Of a stretch of 64,000 bases of DNA, positions 41,390 to 49,643 are shown one piece after another; position 1 is the first letter of the stretch, and each line of letters begins with the position of its first letter. Below the pieces are notes generated by a model, which saw only the letters and a program-made list of their open reading frames with translations, searched no databases and was not told the DNA's origin. The DNA lies in the NCBI GenBank assembly GCA_035543015.1, contig DATKKG010000017.1, forward strand, positions 1 through 64,000, in the 5' to 3' direction. The translations under genes and the position numbers were made by a program. The stretch comes from DATKKG01 sp035543015. GTDB taxonomy: Archaea > Thermoproteota > Nitrososphaeria > Conexivisphaerales > DTJL01.

Positions 41390-42664
41390 CTAGTTCCTCT
41401 GAGACACCTGGTAGCCGCCCTCCCTGTAGCGTTTCGCCGAATAGTTCAGGGACTCTATCAGGGGGAGCTTCTTGCCGGCAAGGTAGAGTATGAGGGCGCC
41501 GCCCGCGGAGCTGACGTGGTCGATCCAGGAGTGGATGTTGAAAAGCTTGAGTGCCGTGCTCAGATGCCCTCCGCTCACTATCGTCGTGCCATACGACGTG
41601 GCCATGATCCTCAGGAGCTCCTCCGTTCCGACCCCGAAGCCCTTCCTTTCGAAAGCGCCCGCCGGCCCGCTCATGAACACGGTCCCGCTGCTGCGGATTA
41701 TCTTCTCGTACTTAGATATCGTCCTGCCACCGATGTCGTACGTCTTGTCAGTGGGCGTTACGGAGTCGACCGGGACTTCGTACCTCTCACCGTCCTTTTC
41801 GATGGCCAGGTCGTCGGGGAGCAGGAAGACTTCGGGGTAGGTCCTCATGAGTCTGGCGGCCTTCTCCACGACGGCCTCCTCCTTCTCCAACCCGAGGTTG
41901 GTCTTCAGCTTGCCAGCCGCCTTGAGGAACGCCAGCCCAGCCACCCCGGTGAGCAGGACGCTGTCCGCCCGCTTGTTCTCGATGAGCGCCCCCATGGCCT
42001 CGATCCTGTCGCTGACTTTCGACCCCCCGAGGACGGCCGTGAACGGCCCCTTCGCTATCTGCTGTATCCGGTTGACGGCCTTGAGCTCCTTGATGACGAG
42101 CCTCCCGCCGGCGGTCGGCAGGAACTGGGGGAACCCGACAACCGAAGGATGGGCCCTGTGGGCCGTCGGGAAGGCGTCGAGGACGAACGCGTCGAAGCTC
42201 GTGCTGAGCTTATGGACGATCTGAGTCTTCGCGGCCGCTTCGGGCTGATACTCGTTTGCCTCCTCCGCGGAGAACCTCAGGTTGTCGAGGAGGAGTATCT
42301 CGCCCGGGTTCAGCTCGGCGATCCTCTTCCTGGCGTACGGCCCGTAGATGTCGTCGATGAATTCGACCTTCTTCCCCAGGGTTTCGGTGAGGGCCACGGC
42401 ATGCTGCTCCAGGGGTATGTAGTCGTCCCTTCCGACCCTCCCCTGATGAGAACAGAGGACCAGCTTGGACTTGCCGAGGTCTCTCAGCGTTATGGCCGCT
42501 TCCTCGATCCTCATCCTCTCGATGAGGGCGCCCGTCTTCGGGTCCACGGGCGTGTTGATGTCGGCCCTAATGAGGATAGTCTTCCCCTCCGGGGAGAGGT
42601 CCTCCAGCGTCAGGAAGTCGTTGCTGTTGACGCTTTCGCTACCGTTCCTCATTTTTATGTCCAT
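41390..42664 (-). CDS. pgk: Phosphoglycerate kinase
   Basis: 424 residues. N-domain motifs: IRADINTPVD, CSHQGRVGR (substrate arginine/histidine loop) and VLDAFPTAHRAHPS; ATP-domain motifs AVLGGSKVSDRIEA and VSGGHLSTAL near the C terminus. It transfers phosphate from 1,3-bisphosphoglycerate to ADP. TATA AGTTTAAAACC at 42684-42693 is so close to the ATG that the mRNA is probably leaderless; a second ATG lies four codons in. The GAPDH gene is next upstream on the same strand. Confidence 0.95.
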   Translation of the reverse strand: MDIKMRNGSESVNSNDFLTLEDLSPEGKTILIRADINTPVDPKTGALIERMRIEEAAITLRDLGKSKLVLCSHQGRVGRDDYIPLEQHAVALTETLGKKVEFIDDIYGPYARKRIAELNPGEILLLDNLRFSAEEANEYQPEAAAKTQIVHKLSTSFDAFVLDAFPTAHRAHPSVVGFPQFLPTAGGRLVIKELKAVNRIQQIAKGPFTAVLGGSKVSDRIEAMGALIENKRADSVLLTGVAGLAFLKAAGKLKTNLGLEKEEAVVEKAARLMRTYPEVFLLPDDLAIEKDGERYEVPVDSVTPTDKTYDIGGRTISKYEKIIRSSGTVFMSGPAGAFERKGFGVGTEELLRIMATSYGTTIVSGGHLSTALKLFNIHSWIDHVSSAGGALILYLAGKKLPLIESLNYSAKRYREGGYQVSQRN

Positions 42665-42713
42665 AAATACTTGGGCTGTGGAGGTTTTAAACTATTCTCC
42701 GGCTGGGGCCGGC

Positions 42714-43724
42714 TCATCTGCCGATGCCCAGGCTCAGGTTGGTGGCCTCGGTCGAGGACTCCTTGGTCCCCGTCTCCGTGACCGCCCTTATGGCGTCGAT
42801 GTTCTCGGGGACGACTATGGCTTCCTGGTGGACTCCCTGGAACAGGAAGAGCCAGCCGTTCTGCTCCTTGACCGACTCCTTCCATATGGCGGTCTCGTAG
42901 AGGTCGTTCCTGGTCCTCCCTATCTCACGGGCGTAGTCAATGACGTTGGAGGTGGACTTGAATCCCTTCTTCCCCTCGACGACGAGGAGGCGTTTCTCCT
43001 TGGAGATCGCAGCCAGCGCAGCCTCCGGCTCCCTCTTCCTGACCCTCAGGGCCAGCGCGTGGAGGTGCATGTGAGTGGCCGGGACCTTGACGGCGAGGGT
43101 CACGAGGTTGATTGCGGGGAGGACGCTCTTTACGTCCTCCGCGTGGTGAGAGGGAAGCTCCAGCGGGTCCGGCACGATGGAGTCTATGGGGCCCTTGGAC
43201 GAGTCGTCCGGGTCCGTCGCCCTACGGACCAAGGTCGCAAGCGCCTCTTCGACGCCAAGCGCATCGTCCAGCGTCTTGAGGGTGCGGCAGAGCCCCGTGG
43301 TGTTGCAGGAGACCACCCTGACGAACCGCCTCCCAAGGGCCTGCTCGAAGTTGCACTGAGCCACGAAGCTGACGCCGCACAGAGAATGCTCCTCCCCTCC
43401 CTGGAAGATGGCCTTGACCCCCGCGGCTTCGTAGAGCTTCTTGTTCTCCTCGCCTTTGCCCTCCGGGGACGCGTCCACCATCACGTCGGCGTGTCTCATG
43501 AGGTCGTCGAGGAGCCCCGCCACCTTGATGCCCGCGTCCTCCAGCTTCTTCATCCCGGCGGAGTCCGTGGCATAGACCGGTATCCCCTTCCCGCGAGCCA
43601 CGAAGGCCCTGTAGTCCGGGGTCCGCTTCACTATGCCCAGCAGCTCCATGTCCTTCTGCAGCCTGACCGCGTCGGCCACACGCCTCCCTATGACACCGTA
43701 GCCGTTGACCGCGACCTTGACCAT
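42714..43724 (-). CDS. gap: Type II glyceraldehyde-3-phosphate dehydrogenase
   Basis: 336 residues, the archaeal phosphorylating form. NAD(P) motif VAVNGYGVIGRRVADA at the N terminus, catalytic Cys in VVSCNTTGLCRTL, and conserved VPATHMHLHAL. It converts glyceraldehyde 3-phosphate to 1,3-bisphosphoglycerate. TATA GGATTTAAACC region at 43755-43765 on the minus strand gives about 35 bases to the ATG. Placed just upstream of pgk (49-base gap), so the two consecutive glycolytic steps may be co-transcribed as well as separately initiated. Confidence 0.95.
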   Translation of the reverse strand: MVKVAVNGYGVIGRRVADAVRLQKDMELLGIVKRTPDYRAFVARGKGIPVYATDSAGMKKLEDAGIKVAGLLDDLMRHADVMVDASPEGKGEENKKLYEAAGVKAIFQGGEEHSLCGVSFVAQCNFEQALGRRFVRVVSCNTTGLCRTLKTLDDALGVEEALATLVRRATDPDDSSKGPIDSIVPDPLELPSHHAEDVKSVLPAINLVTLAVKVPATHMHLHALALRVRKREPEAALAAISKEKRLLVVEGKKGFKSTSNVIDYAREIGRTRNDLYETAIWKESVKEQNGWLFLFQGVHQEAIVVPENIDAIRAVTETGTKESSTEATNLSLGIGR

Positions 43725-43783
43725 CGATCTTCAAGCTATGATTCAGGCTGGTTCGGATTTAAACCTTAGTCGCGCGCACAGCT

Positions 43784-44827
43784 TCAGGTCATGAATTCCG
43801 TAAGGGCCTGCTGCCGCCTGCCCAGAGGCTTCGCGTCGTATCCCTTGGTACGGAGGAGGAGGGCGAACTCTTCTGTGAACCCGTGCACCGTGTGGACCTT
43901 CGCCGGCCTCGCCGCTTCGACGAACGAGAGCAGCTCCTTGAAGTCCGCATGGTCGCTCAGGGGGAGAGCCCTGTTCACCCTGCTCGAGTGCGCCCATCCC
44001 GACCCGGTGGCCCATCCGCTGAAGCCCATGGTCACCGCGTCGATCTTCTTGAGGGCCTCTCCCATCGGGCCCTTCGAGGAGAACGTCGGGCAGACGAGCA
44101 GGGCGGCCTTCCGGCCAAGCTCGATGACTTCCTTGGGGGTCTTCAGCCAGTTGGAGGGCGGCATCTCCACGCCCAGCTCCCTGTAGGCCAGGTTGTACTG
44201 CTGCACGCTTCCGCACGCGTACAGCACGTCCCAGGACTGGAACAGATACGAAAGGATCTGGGACTTCCCTAGGGAGTAGCCCATGAGGGCGACGGGCCGA
44301 TTCTGCGCGAAGGCCGTGGCTATCGTCCTGTTCGCAGAGTTGAGGATCTCGGCCATGGCTGGGAAGACGTACTCGGGAGAGCCGTAGGTGGTCTCCATGA
44401 CGAGCTCCTCGCAGCTGACCTGGCGTCCCTTCGGAAGGAAGCCTCTGGGCCTTCCGGCCATGTCGCCCGTGTAGAATATCCGGCCGTCGATGAGCAGCCC
44501 CCTCGAGCCCAGGATGTGGCCGGTGTCCACCAGCTTGAGGAGGGGCGTCTCTTCGACGAACTCGGACAGCTGGAGGCCCTTCTCTCGGACGAGCCTCGCC
44601 GTCTCCTTCGAAGTGATCACCTTCGTGGACTGGACGGAGGAGGGGACGTGGTCGCTGTGGGCATGGGAGATGAAGACGTAGTCGGCCTTCACGGGACCCC
44701 TCGGGTCGAGGGCGACCCTGATGCCCGACTCCTCGACGACGATTCCTTGCGGGGTCAGGCGCACCTTCCCAACCGATTCGCTGGACAGAGTCAGGCCACC
44801 ACGGACGTTCTTGACCGTCAGCGCCAT
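43784..44827 (-). CDS. Metallo-beta-lactamase-fold exonuclease-like protein
   Basis: About 347 residues from ATG 44827, chosen because the TATA TTTTTAAGTT (44889-44898) is too near the upstream ATG at 44878. The metal motif is FISHAHSDHVPSS, with DTGHILGSRGLLI, YTGDM and a late PLSDHADFKELL. This is the layout of beta-CASP/SNM1-related proteins such as the archaeal mRNA 3'-end-processing-like and DNA-ligase-associated exonucleases. No ligase or helicase neighbour is present. Confidence 0.75.
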   Translation of the reverse strand: MALTVKNVRGGLTLSSESVGKVRLTPQGIVVEESGIRVALDPRGPVKADYVFISHAHSDHVPSSVQSTKVITSKETARLVREKGLQLSEFVEETPLLKLVDTGHILGSRGLLIDGRIFYTGDMAGRPRGFLPKGRQVSCEELVMETTYGSPEYVFPAMAEILNSANRTIATAFAQNRPVALMGYSLGKSQILSYLFQSWDVLYACGSVQQYNLAYRELGVEMPPSNWLKTPKEVIELGRKAALLVCPTFSSKGPMGEALKKIDAVTMGFSGWATGSGWAHSSRVNRALPLSDHADFKELLSFVEAARPAKVHTVHGFTEEFALLLRTKGYDAKPLGRRQQALTEFMT

Positions 44828-44922
44828 CTCTAGATTAACCCTTCGGAGGGAGCATCGAAACGGGGTGACGTCCTCCATGCAGGGCTTAACTTAAAAACGG
44901 GTCTTGCGGGGAGGTTGCATAG

Positions 44923-46131
44923 ATGAACATAAGGGTCGGGCTAATAGGGAAGACGAACACCGGGAAGACTACGTTCTTCAACTCCGCCACTCTTCAGCAG
45001 GCGGAGGTCTCGAACTACTCCTTCACGACAAAAGTGCCCAACATCGGTACGGCCTATTCCGTCTCGCTCTGCGTTTGCAGGGAGCTGGGCGTGCAGGACT
45101 CGCCGGTCAACTCCAAGTGCGTCGAGGGCTGGAGGTACGAGCCCATCGAGCTGGTGGACCTGCCTGGGCTGATCAAGGGCGCCAGCGAAGGCAAGGGTCT
45201 GGGCAACCAGTTCCTTTCCGTCGCGTCCCAGTCCGACGCCCTGATCCACGTCGTGGATTCCTCCGGCAGCATCGACGAAGAGGGGAAGATAGCCGACCCG
45301 GGCACGGGCGACCCCCAGAAGGATTTCGAAGAGATTGAAGGGGAGCTCGTCTCCTGGTACCAGAAGATCATAGAGAACAACCGGGACCGCATCGTCAAGC
45401 GCCTCGAGAAGCACAGGGCGCCCCTCGCCATCTCCGAGCCCCTGAAGGGCATGAGGGTGACCGAGGGCGACGTCGAGAGGGCCCTCGAGATGGCCAAGCT
45501 CAACGGCTCGGACTTCGCCTCCTGGAACGGCGAGCAGCTCTGGAGGTTCACCGGCTTCCTCAGGGAGGTCTCGAAGCCCACCATCGTGGTGGCGAACAAG
45601 ATGGACCTCCCCGGTGCCGTCAAGAACTATCGCAGGCTCAGGGACGCCAACCCCGACCTGATAACCGTCCCGGCCAGCGCGGAGGCCGAGCTCGCGCTCA
45701 GGAAGGCCGAACAGGCCAAGCTGATCAAGTACAACCCGGGAGACGAGAGCTTCGTGGTGCTCAACGAGAAGGCCATGAGCGACAGCCAGAAGTGGGCCCT
45801 CCAGCACATACAGAACCTCGTCTTCAGGGAGTTCATGAGGACCGGTGTCCAGTTCGCCATCAACACCGCCGTGTTCAAGCTCCTCCGCATGAACGTGGTC
45901 TACCCCGTGTATGACCCTGAGAAGCTGTCCGACAAGCACGGCCACGTGCTCCCCGACGCGTATCTCCAGAAGGACGGCTCCACGGTTGCGGACCTGGCCC
46001 AGGTGGTGCACTCTCAGCTCGCCAAGGGCCTGCTGTACGCCGTCGACGCGCGCACCAAGCTCAGGCTGCCCAACGACTACCACCTGAAGGACAGGGACGT
46101 AGTCAGCCTCGTCACCGTGGCGCAGAAGTGA
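44923..46131 (+). CDS. Obg/YchF-family GTP-binding protein
   Basis: 402 residues. G1 GLIGKTNTGKTTFFN at residues 7-21, G3 VDLPGLIKGASEGKGLG, G4 VANKMD, and a C-terminal TGS-like domain (VYPVYDPEKLSDKHGHVLPDAYLQKDG). The NKMD motif indicates GTP preference. Archaeal members of this YchF-related group associate with ribosomes. A long helical insertion sits between G3 and G4. It converges with bioY; the two coding ends overlap by 20 bases. Confidence 0.88.
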   Translation: MNIRVGLIGKTNTGKTTFFNSATLQQAEVSNYSFTTKVPNIGTAYSVSLCVCRELGVQDSPVNSKCVEGWRYEPIELVDLPGLIKGASEGKGLGNQFLSVASQSDALIHVVDSSGSIDEEGKIADPGTGDPQKDFEEIEGELVSWYQKIIENNRDRIVKRLEKHRAPLAISEPLKGMRVTEGDVERALEMAKLNGSDFASWNGEQLWRFTGFLREVSKPTIVVANKMDLPGAVKNYRRLRDANPDLITVPASAEAELALRKAEQAKLIKYNPGDESFVVLNEKAMSDSQKWALQHIQNLVFREFMRTGVQFAINTAVFKLLRMNVVYPVYDPEKLSDKHGHVLPDAYLQKDGSTVADLAQVVHSQLAKGLLYAVDARTKLRLPNDYHLKDRDVVSLVTVAQK

Positions 46132-46651
46132 TTCCGCCCCGGGTCACCGTGGACAGCCGGCGCCCCACAAAGTACGCCAGGGAGGCCTTGATTCCGTCCC
46201 AGACGACGAAGGGAGCGAAGAAAGCCAGCTGGCCGACAACGTCACTGGGCATCACATAGAGGAAGTAGTAGGAGATCCCCATTCCGAACACGGTCGCCAC
46301 CCCCAGCGTCAGCGCGGCGGCGGCTCTGGCTCTCCCCCCTCTTCGAGCGACCAAGGACTCGACCAACGCGGCGACGGGGAAGGAGAGGAGGAACCCTCCG
46401 ACCGGGCTGAAGATGACCGCGGGTCCGGCCGCGCCGCCGGCGAAAACGGGCAGCCCGGCAATCCCGAGCAGGAGGTAGAGCATTTGGCTCCCGGCCGCGG
46501 CCCAGGGGTCCAGAACCGCGCCCGCGAGATACACGAAGAAGGTCTGCAGCGTGAAGGGGACAGGTCCCAGAGGCACGACCAGGTAGGCCCCGAGGGCGGG
46601 CAGACATGCGAACGCCGCGGAATAGGTCACTCGCAGCGCCCGCGAAGCCAT
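46112..46651 (-). CDS. bioY: Biotin transporter BioY
   Basis: 179 residues, six membrane helices. The BioY signature is visible: LVVPLGPVPFTLQTFFVYLAGAVL followed by QMLYLLLGIAGLPVFAGGAAG and SPVGGFLLSFP. BioY takes up biotin alone or with the ECF ATPase and T-component (not present here). It is divergent from birA, with a BirA-type operator between, so uptake is probably repressed by biotinyl-AMP-loaded BirA. The ATG is only about 25 bases from the TATA, suggesting a leaderless mRNA. Confidence 0.92.
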   Translation of the reverse strand: MASRALRVTYSAAFACLPALGAYLVVPLGPVPFTLQTFFVYLAGAVLDPWAAAGSQMLYLLLGIAGLPVFAGGAAGPAVIFSPVGGFLLSFPVAALVESLVARRGGRARAAAALTLGVATVFGMGISYYFLYVMPSDVVGQLAFFAPFVVWDGIKASLAYFVGRRLSTVTRGGITSAPR

Positions 46652-46681
46652 AGGCAGGGGCGGAGCGGTTCCTTTATTATA

Positions 46682-46710
46682 GTTAACCGGCCAGCAAGGA
46701 GACGGTTAAC
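46682..46710. promoter_or_regulatory. BirA operator between bioY and birA
   Basis: GTTAACC (46682-46688) and GGTTAAC (46704-46710) form a perfect inverted repeat with a 15-base spacer. The half-site and spacing match the known BirA operator type. It directly adjoins an AT-rich TATA region (CTTTATTATA, 46672-46681) used in both directions, so bound BirA would block both promoters. The birA ATG begins two bases after the right arm. Confidence 0.85.
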
Positions 46711-46711
46711 G

Positions 46712-47686
46712 ATGTCAGGGTCCTACCGCGCCTTCCTGCGCCACCTGCACATCGGCGAGCCCGTCTCAGGAGCCAAGATCGCCGCGGACATGGGCGTGTC
46801 GAGGGTCGCGGTCTGGAAGGCCATGGAGAGCCTCAGGAAGCGCGGCGTGAAGATCGCGGCAGGAAGGGACGGCTACCTTCTGGAGGAGCCGGCCGACCTC
46901 CTGTTCCCGGACGACCTCGAGCGGCTGTTCGCTGGAGCGCGGATCGGGCACCGCGTCCTGTACAGGGAGCAGGCGGACTCCACTCAGGACATGGCGCGCA
47001 AGGCGGCCGAAGGCGGATGCGAAGACGGCACCCTAGTCGTGGCCGAGACCCAGACTTCAGGAAGAGGGCGCCTGGGGAGGAGGTGGGACTCGGACAGGGG
47101 AGGCCTGTGGTTCACGGTCGTGATTCGCCCCCGGGGTCCCCCCAGCGTCGTCCAGGTCTACAGCTACATGGCCTCGCTCAGCGTGCGCGAGGCGGTCGCG
47201 GAGCTGGTTCCCGAGCGGCCCTGGCTCAAATGGCCCAACGACGTCTTCATCGGCGGAAGGAAGCTCTCCGGTGTCCTCACCGAGGTGGCCGCCTCCACCG
47301 ACGAAGTCAGGTACGTGCTCGTCGGGGTCGGCCTTAACGTGAACAACCCAGTCGGCTCGGTAGGTGAGGCTTATTCTGCGACCTCCGTGAAGGAGGCGGC
47401 CGGAAGGTTCGTCGACAGGAACGATCTCCTCGCGTCGGTGCTGTCGCGGATGAACACGCGGTACGAGCAGTGTGAAAGGGATGGCCCGGCAGCGGTCATA
47501 GGGGCGTACAGGCGGAGCTGTTCGACGATCGGCAAGAAGGTGCGCGTGGCCTATGGCGACGGCTCGATGGAGGGGCTCGCCGTCGGCATCGACGAGACAG
47601 GCGCCCTCGAGGTCCGCTCGGGAGGGAGGCTCACGAAGGTCCACAGCGGAGACGTCACCCACCTCAGGGTCTCGGCCGGGGGCTGA
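46712..47686 (+). CDS. birA: Biotin-protein ligase and biotin repressor
   Basis: 324 residues from ATG 46712. The N-terminal winged helix (GAKIAADMGVSRVAVWKAMESLRKRG, about residues 15-40) makes it a class II BirA that can also bind DNA. The catalytic loop GRGRLGRRWDSDRGGLW and KWPNDVFIGGRKLSGVLTE are intact, followed by an SH3-like C domain. It biotinylates the carrier protein at 49277 and probably represses bioY and itself through the adjacent operator. Longer upstream frames cross the operator and are rejected. Confidence 0.93.
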   Translation: MSGSYRAFLRHLHIGEPVSGAKIAADMGVSRVAVWKAMESLRKRGVKIAAGRDGYLLEEPADLLFPDDLERLFAGARIGHRVLYREQADSTQDMARKAAEGGCEDGTLVVAETQTSGRGRLGRRWDSDRGGLWFTVVIRPRGPPSVVQVYSYMASLSVREAVAELVPERPWLKWPNDVFIGGRKLSGVLTEVAASTDEVRYVLVGVGLNVNNPVGSVGEAYSATSVKEAAGRFVDRNDLLASVLSRMNTRYEQCERDGPAAVIGAYRRSCSTIGKKVRVAYGDGSMEGLAVGIDETGALEVRSGGRLTKVHSGDVTHLRVSAGG

Positions 47687-47735
47687 CTTCGCTGCTGGGT
47701 TTATTAGTTCGTCCCATCAGTGGGCGAGACGTCAA

Positions 47736-48035
47736 TTGGCCATATCCGTGAAGCTCTATGGAAGGATCAGGGACTACCTGAACGCACCCGAGATAGTCAT
47801 CGAGGAGGACGTGAGGACCGTTGAGGACCTCGTGGACATCCTCAACGCGAGGAGCGGGAACAAGCTGTCGGAGTTCTTCTTCGACCCAGGCACGCGGGAG
47901 ATAAGGCCGTCTTTCGTCATGCTGGTCAACGGCCACAGCATCAGGCTCCTCCAGGGGCTCAAGACCAAGCTGTACGGCAACAGCGACATAGTCATCGACA
48001 ACATAGACATAATGGAGACCGAGGGCGGCGGCTGA
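47736..48035 (+). CDS. MoaD/SAMP-like ubiquitin-fold protein
   Basis: About 99 residues from TTG 47736, with TATA GGTTTATTAG about 35 bases upstream. Beta-grasp pattern: AISVKLYGRIRDYL, EIVIEEDVRTVEDLVDIL, FVMLVNGHSI and IDIMETEGGG. It ends in GGG, like MoaD, ThiS and archaeal SAMP modifiers, whose terminal glycine is adenylated by a ThiF/MoeB enzyme. That enzyme may be the one at 31781. It serves either as sulfur carrier (molybdopterin, tRNA) or protein modifier. Confidence 0.8.
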   Translation: MAISVKLYGRIRDYLNAPEIVIEEDVRTVEDLVDILNARSGNKLSEFFFDPGTREIRPSFVMLVNGHSIRLLQGLKTKLYGNSDIVIDNIDIMETEGGG

Positions 48036-48090
48036 GGCTTCATCCAGGCCGAGAAGGTTTTATAGCCTGGGCGAGGCTGGTTCCGCTGTA

Positions 48091-48822
48091 ATGCCATCAA
48101 AATGGTCACCTCCGGAGAACGTCACGCTCAACAAGGTGGAGATCAACGTCGAAGACCTCGAGCCCATCCTAAGGGGGCTCGAGTCTCCTCTGCTTCAGCT
48201 GAACTACCCTCCAAGGTACCTGACGCTGCCCACCGGCGACAAGCTGGTGGTCAGGAGGGCCGCGAAGGAGGAGGCGCCTCTTGTGATGCAGACCTGCCTC
48301 AAGCTCTTCGACAAGGCGACGGACTTCTATGACGTCGTGGCCCCCAGGGTCTACGCCGAGTTCGTCGGGTGGTACAGGAGCCGGGTCAAGGACCATGTCG
48401 CCCTTCTGGGGATCCTCAACGGCGAACTGGCCGCCATCGCGAACTTCAGGCTTTGGGACGACAAGACGGCCATCAGCCTGCACACCCTCGCCTTCAAGAG
48501 GGGCGCGGGGATCGGGTCGCTGATGTACGTGGCCAAGATGGAGTACGCCTTCGACGTGATGGGGGTAAACGAATGGTACGCCTGCTACGAGAGCTACACA
48601 GGCTTCCGCTACTGGGGCCTGAGGCTCGCGCAGCACGAGAAGCCCTTCCCGCAGATGCAGCACGAGCTGGGCGGCTCTCGGATCTACTTCAACACCAAGG
48701 ACGACTGGGAGCGCTTCGTGAAGCCCTCATTCGAGGAGAGGCTCGGCGTTCGACCGGTGCCCCCCGACGTCCTGGCCGCCTCGATGAACGTGAAGGTCCC
48801 GGAGAAGGTCGAAATCAGTTAG
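48091..48822 (+). CDS. GNAT-like acyltransferase-fold protein
   Basis: 243 residues. The middle has an acetyltransferase-like order: LVVRRAAKEEAPLVMQTCLKLF, VALLGILNGELAAIANFRLWDD, ISLHTLAFKRGAGIGSLMYVAKMEYAF (in the place of the acetyl-CoA loop) and WYACYESYTGFRYWGLRL. The coenzyme A loop is weak (RGAGIGS), so activity is not certain. It lies between the biotin and decarboxylase genes with its own TATA (TTTTATAG near 48059). Confidence 0.5.
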   Translation: MPSKWSPPENVTLNKVEINVEDLEPILRGLESPLLQLNYPPRYLTLPTGDKLVVRRAAKEEAPLVMQTCLKLFDKATDFYDVVAPRVYAEFVGWYRSRVKDHVALLGILNGELAAIANFRLWDDKTAISLHTLAFKRGAGIGSLMYVAKMEYAFDVMGVNEWYACYESYTGFRYWGLRLAQHEKPFPQMQHELGGSRIYFNTKDDWERFVKPSFEERLGVRPVPPDVLAASMNVKVPEKVEIS

Positions 48823-48836
48823 GCGGTCAGAGGGAC

Positions 48837-48866
48837 GGAGGAGCTCCGCCTCCCCCCTTTTTCTTT
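48837..48866 (+). terminator. Hairpin plus T-run terminator
   Basis: GGAGG-AGCTCCG-CCTCC can pair, followed by CCCCTTTTTCTTT. It lies 15 bases after the stop of the GNAT-like gene. Confidence 0.55.
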
Positions 48867-48930
48867 CGTCATACCTCAAGCGCAAGCGCCGGGCAAACCT
48901 TATGAGGAGATGCCTGCGCCGGTCGGGGCG

Positions 48931-49227
48931 TTGAACAACAGCGTCCTCGCCGCCCTCCTATTCATCTACATCTTCGTCATCCAGTACCTGCCCATGAGCT
49001 ACGCGACCAGGTTGGCCGCCCAGCTCTTCGTGGGGGTCGCGGGCGTGATGCTCGGCTTCTACCTGGCGAGGCTGGGGTGGAAGGAGTCGGCCGCCCTCTT
49101 CGCGCCCGTGGCGATCAGCTGGGCCCTGTTGGTCTACACCGGGCTGGACTCACAGTACCTCTACTTCGCTTCCTTCGGGCTGCTCGTCATCCTAGTGTTC
49201 GCCGTCACCTGGAAGATGAAACGGTGA
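48931..49227 (+). CDS. Membrane protein, unknown, next to decarboxylase
   Basis: 98 residues from TTG 48931, preferred over ATG 48910 because the TATA-like ACCTTATG at 48896 fits it. Three to four hydrophobic segments (LAALLFIYIFVIQYLP, LFVGVAGVMLGFYLA, LFAPVAISWALLVYT, FGLLVILVFAVTW). It immediately precedes the biotin carrier gene and might be an accessory membrane subunit, which is only a guess from position. Confidence 0.6.
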   Translation: MNNSVLAALLFIYIFVIQYLPMSYATRLAAQLFVGVAGVMLGFYLARLGWKESAALFAPVAISWALLVYTGLDSQYLYFASFGLLVILVFAVTWKMKR

Positions 49228-49276
49228 CCCGAGGCGGCTAGCCTTATATACGTCTGCAATTCCACCCACAAACGTT

Positions 49277-49492
49277 ATGGCTCTTGACGTGGTCGCGCCC
49301 ATACCCGGCAAGGTAATACGCATAAACTGCAAGGTCGGAGACAAGGTCACGGCCGACACCTCTGTGATCACCCTCGAATCCATGAAGATGGAGATCGAGG
49401 TCTACCCGGACTCCGCAGGCGTCGTGAAGGAGATACTTGTCAAGGAAGGCGAGTTCGCCGAGCAGGGCATGGTGCTGGCGAAGCTCGAATAG
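49277..49492 (+). CDS. Biotin carboxyl carrier protein
   Basis: 71 residues, just a biotinyl domain. The biotin-accepting lysine is Lys37 in ESMKMEIE, flanked by the PIPGKV start and the GEFAEQGMVLAKLE end. It moves CO2 between the carboxyltransferase subunit and the membrane beta subunit of a decarboxylase, and is the expected BirA substrate. TATA TTATATA (49244-49250) precedes it, and the gamma- and beta-subunit genes follow within 11 and 6 bases of the preceding stops. Confidence 0.93.
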   Translation: MALDVVAPIPGKVIRINCKVGDKVTADTSVITLESMKMEIEVYPDSAGVVKEILVKEGEFAEQGMVLAKLE

Positions 49493-49502
49493 GTGACTCT
49501 CC

Positions 49503-49637
49503 CTGGACAACCTGGGAACGGCCATCTACACGTCCGGATTGATATTCATCATACTGTTCACGATGTCGGCTGCCGTCGCCCTCCTCATCCAGATCATACA
49601 CAGGCTGGTCGGAGGGAAGCGGCCGGCGGGGAAGTGA
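49503..49637 (+). CDS. OadG-like gamma subunit, probable CTG start
   Basis: A 44-residue protein with one long hydrophobic helix (SGLIFIILFTMSAAVALLI) and a basic tail (HRLVGGKRPAGK), the layout of small gamma subunits of sodium-pumping decarboxylases. The frame opens after a TGA at 49494-49496 and holds no ATG, GTG or TTG before the helix; CTG at 49503 follows a GGTGA ribosome-binding site by six bases. The TTG at 49539 would start inside the helix. Position between biotin carrier and beta subunit supports the call. Confidence 0.7.
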   Translation: MDNLGTAIYTSGLIFIILFTMSAAVALLIQIIHRLVGGKRPAGK

Positions 49638-49643
49638 GACCCA

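Noticed and set aside
41300..42781. Long plus-strand reading frame of 493 codons opposite pgk
   Set aside because: It is the shadow of pgk in GC-rich DNA; its product is Arg/Gly/Pro-rich with no domain, while the minus strand encodes a perfect PGK.
42465..43769. Plus-strand frame of 434 codons opposite GAPDH
   Set aside because: Same shadow effect; GAPDH on the other strand has all catalytic motifs.
44941..46083. Minus-strand frame of 380 codons opposite the YchF/Obg GTPase
   Set aside because: Composition is like an antisense translation (runs of HL, GE, VD) with no motif; the plus-strand GTPase is certain.
46484..46711. Upstream extension of BirA by 76 residues
   Set aside because: It would read through the bioY coding region and the operator; the ATG at 46712 directly starts the winged-helix domain.
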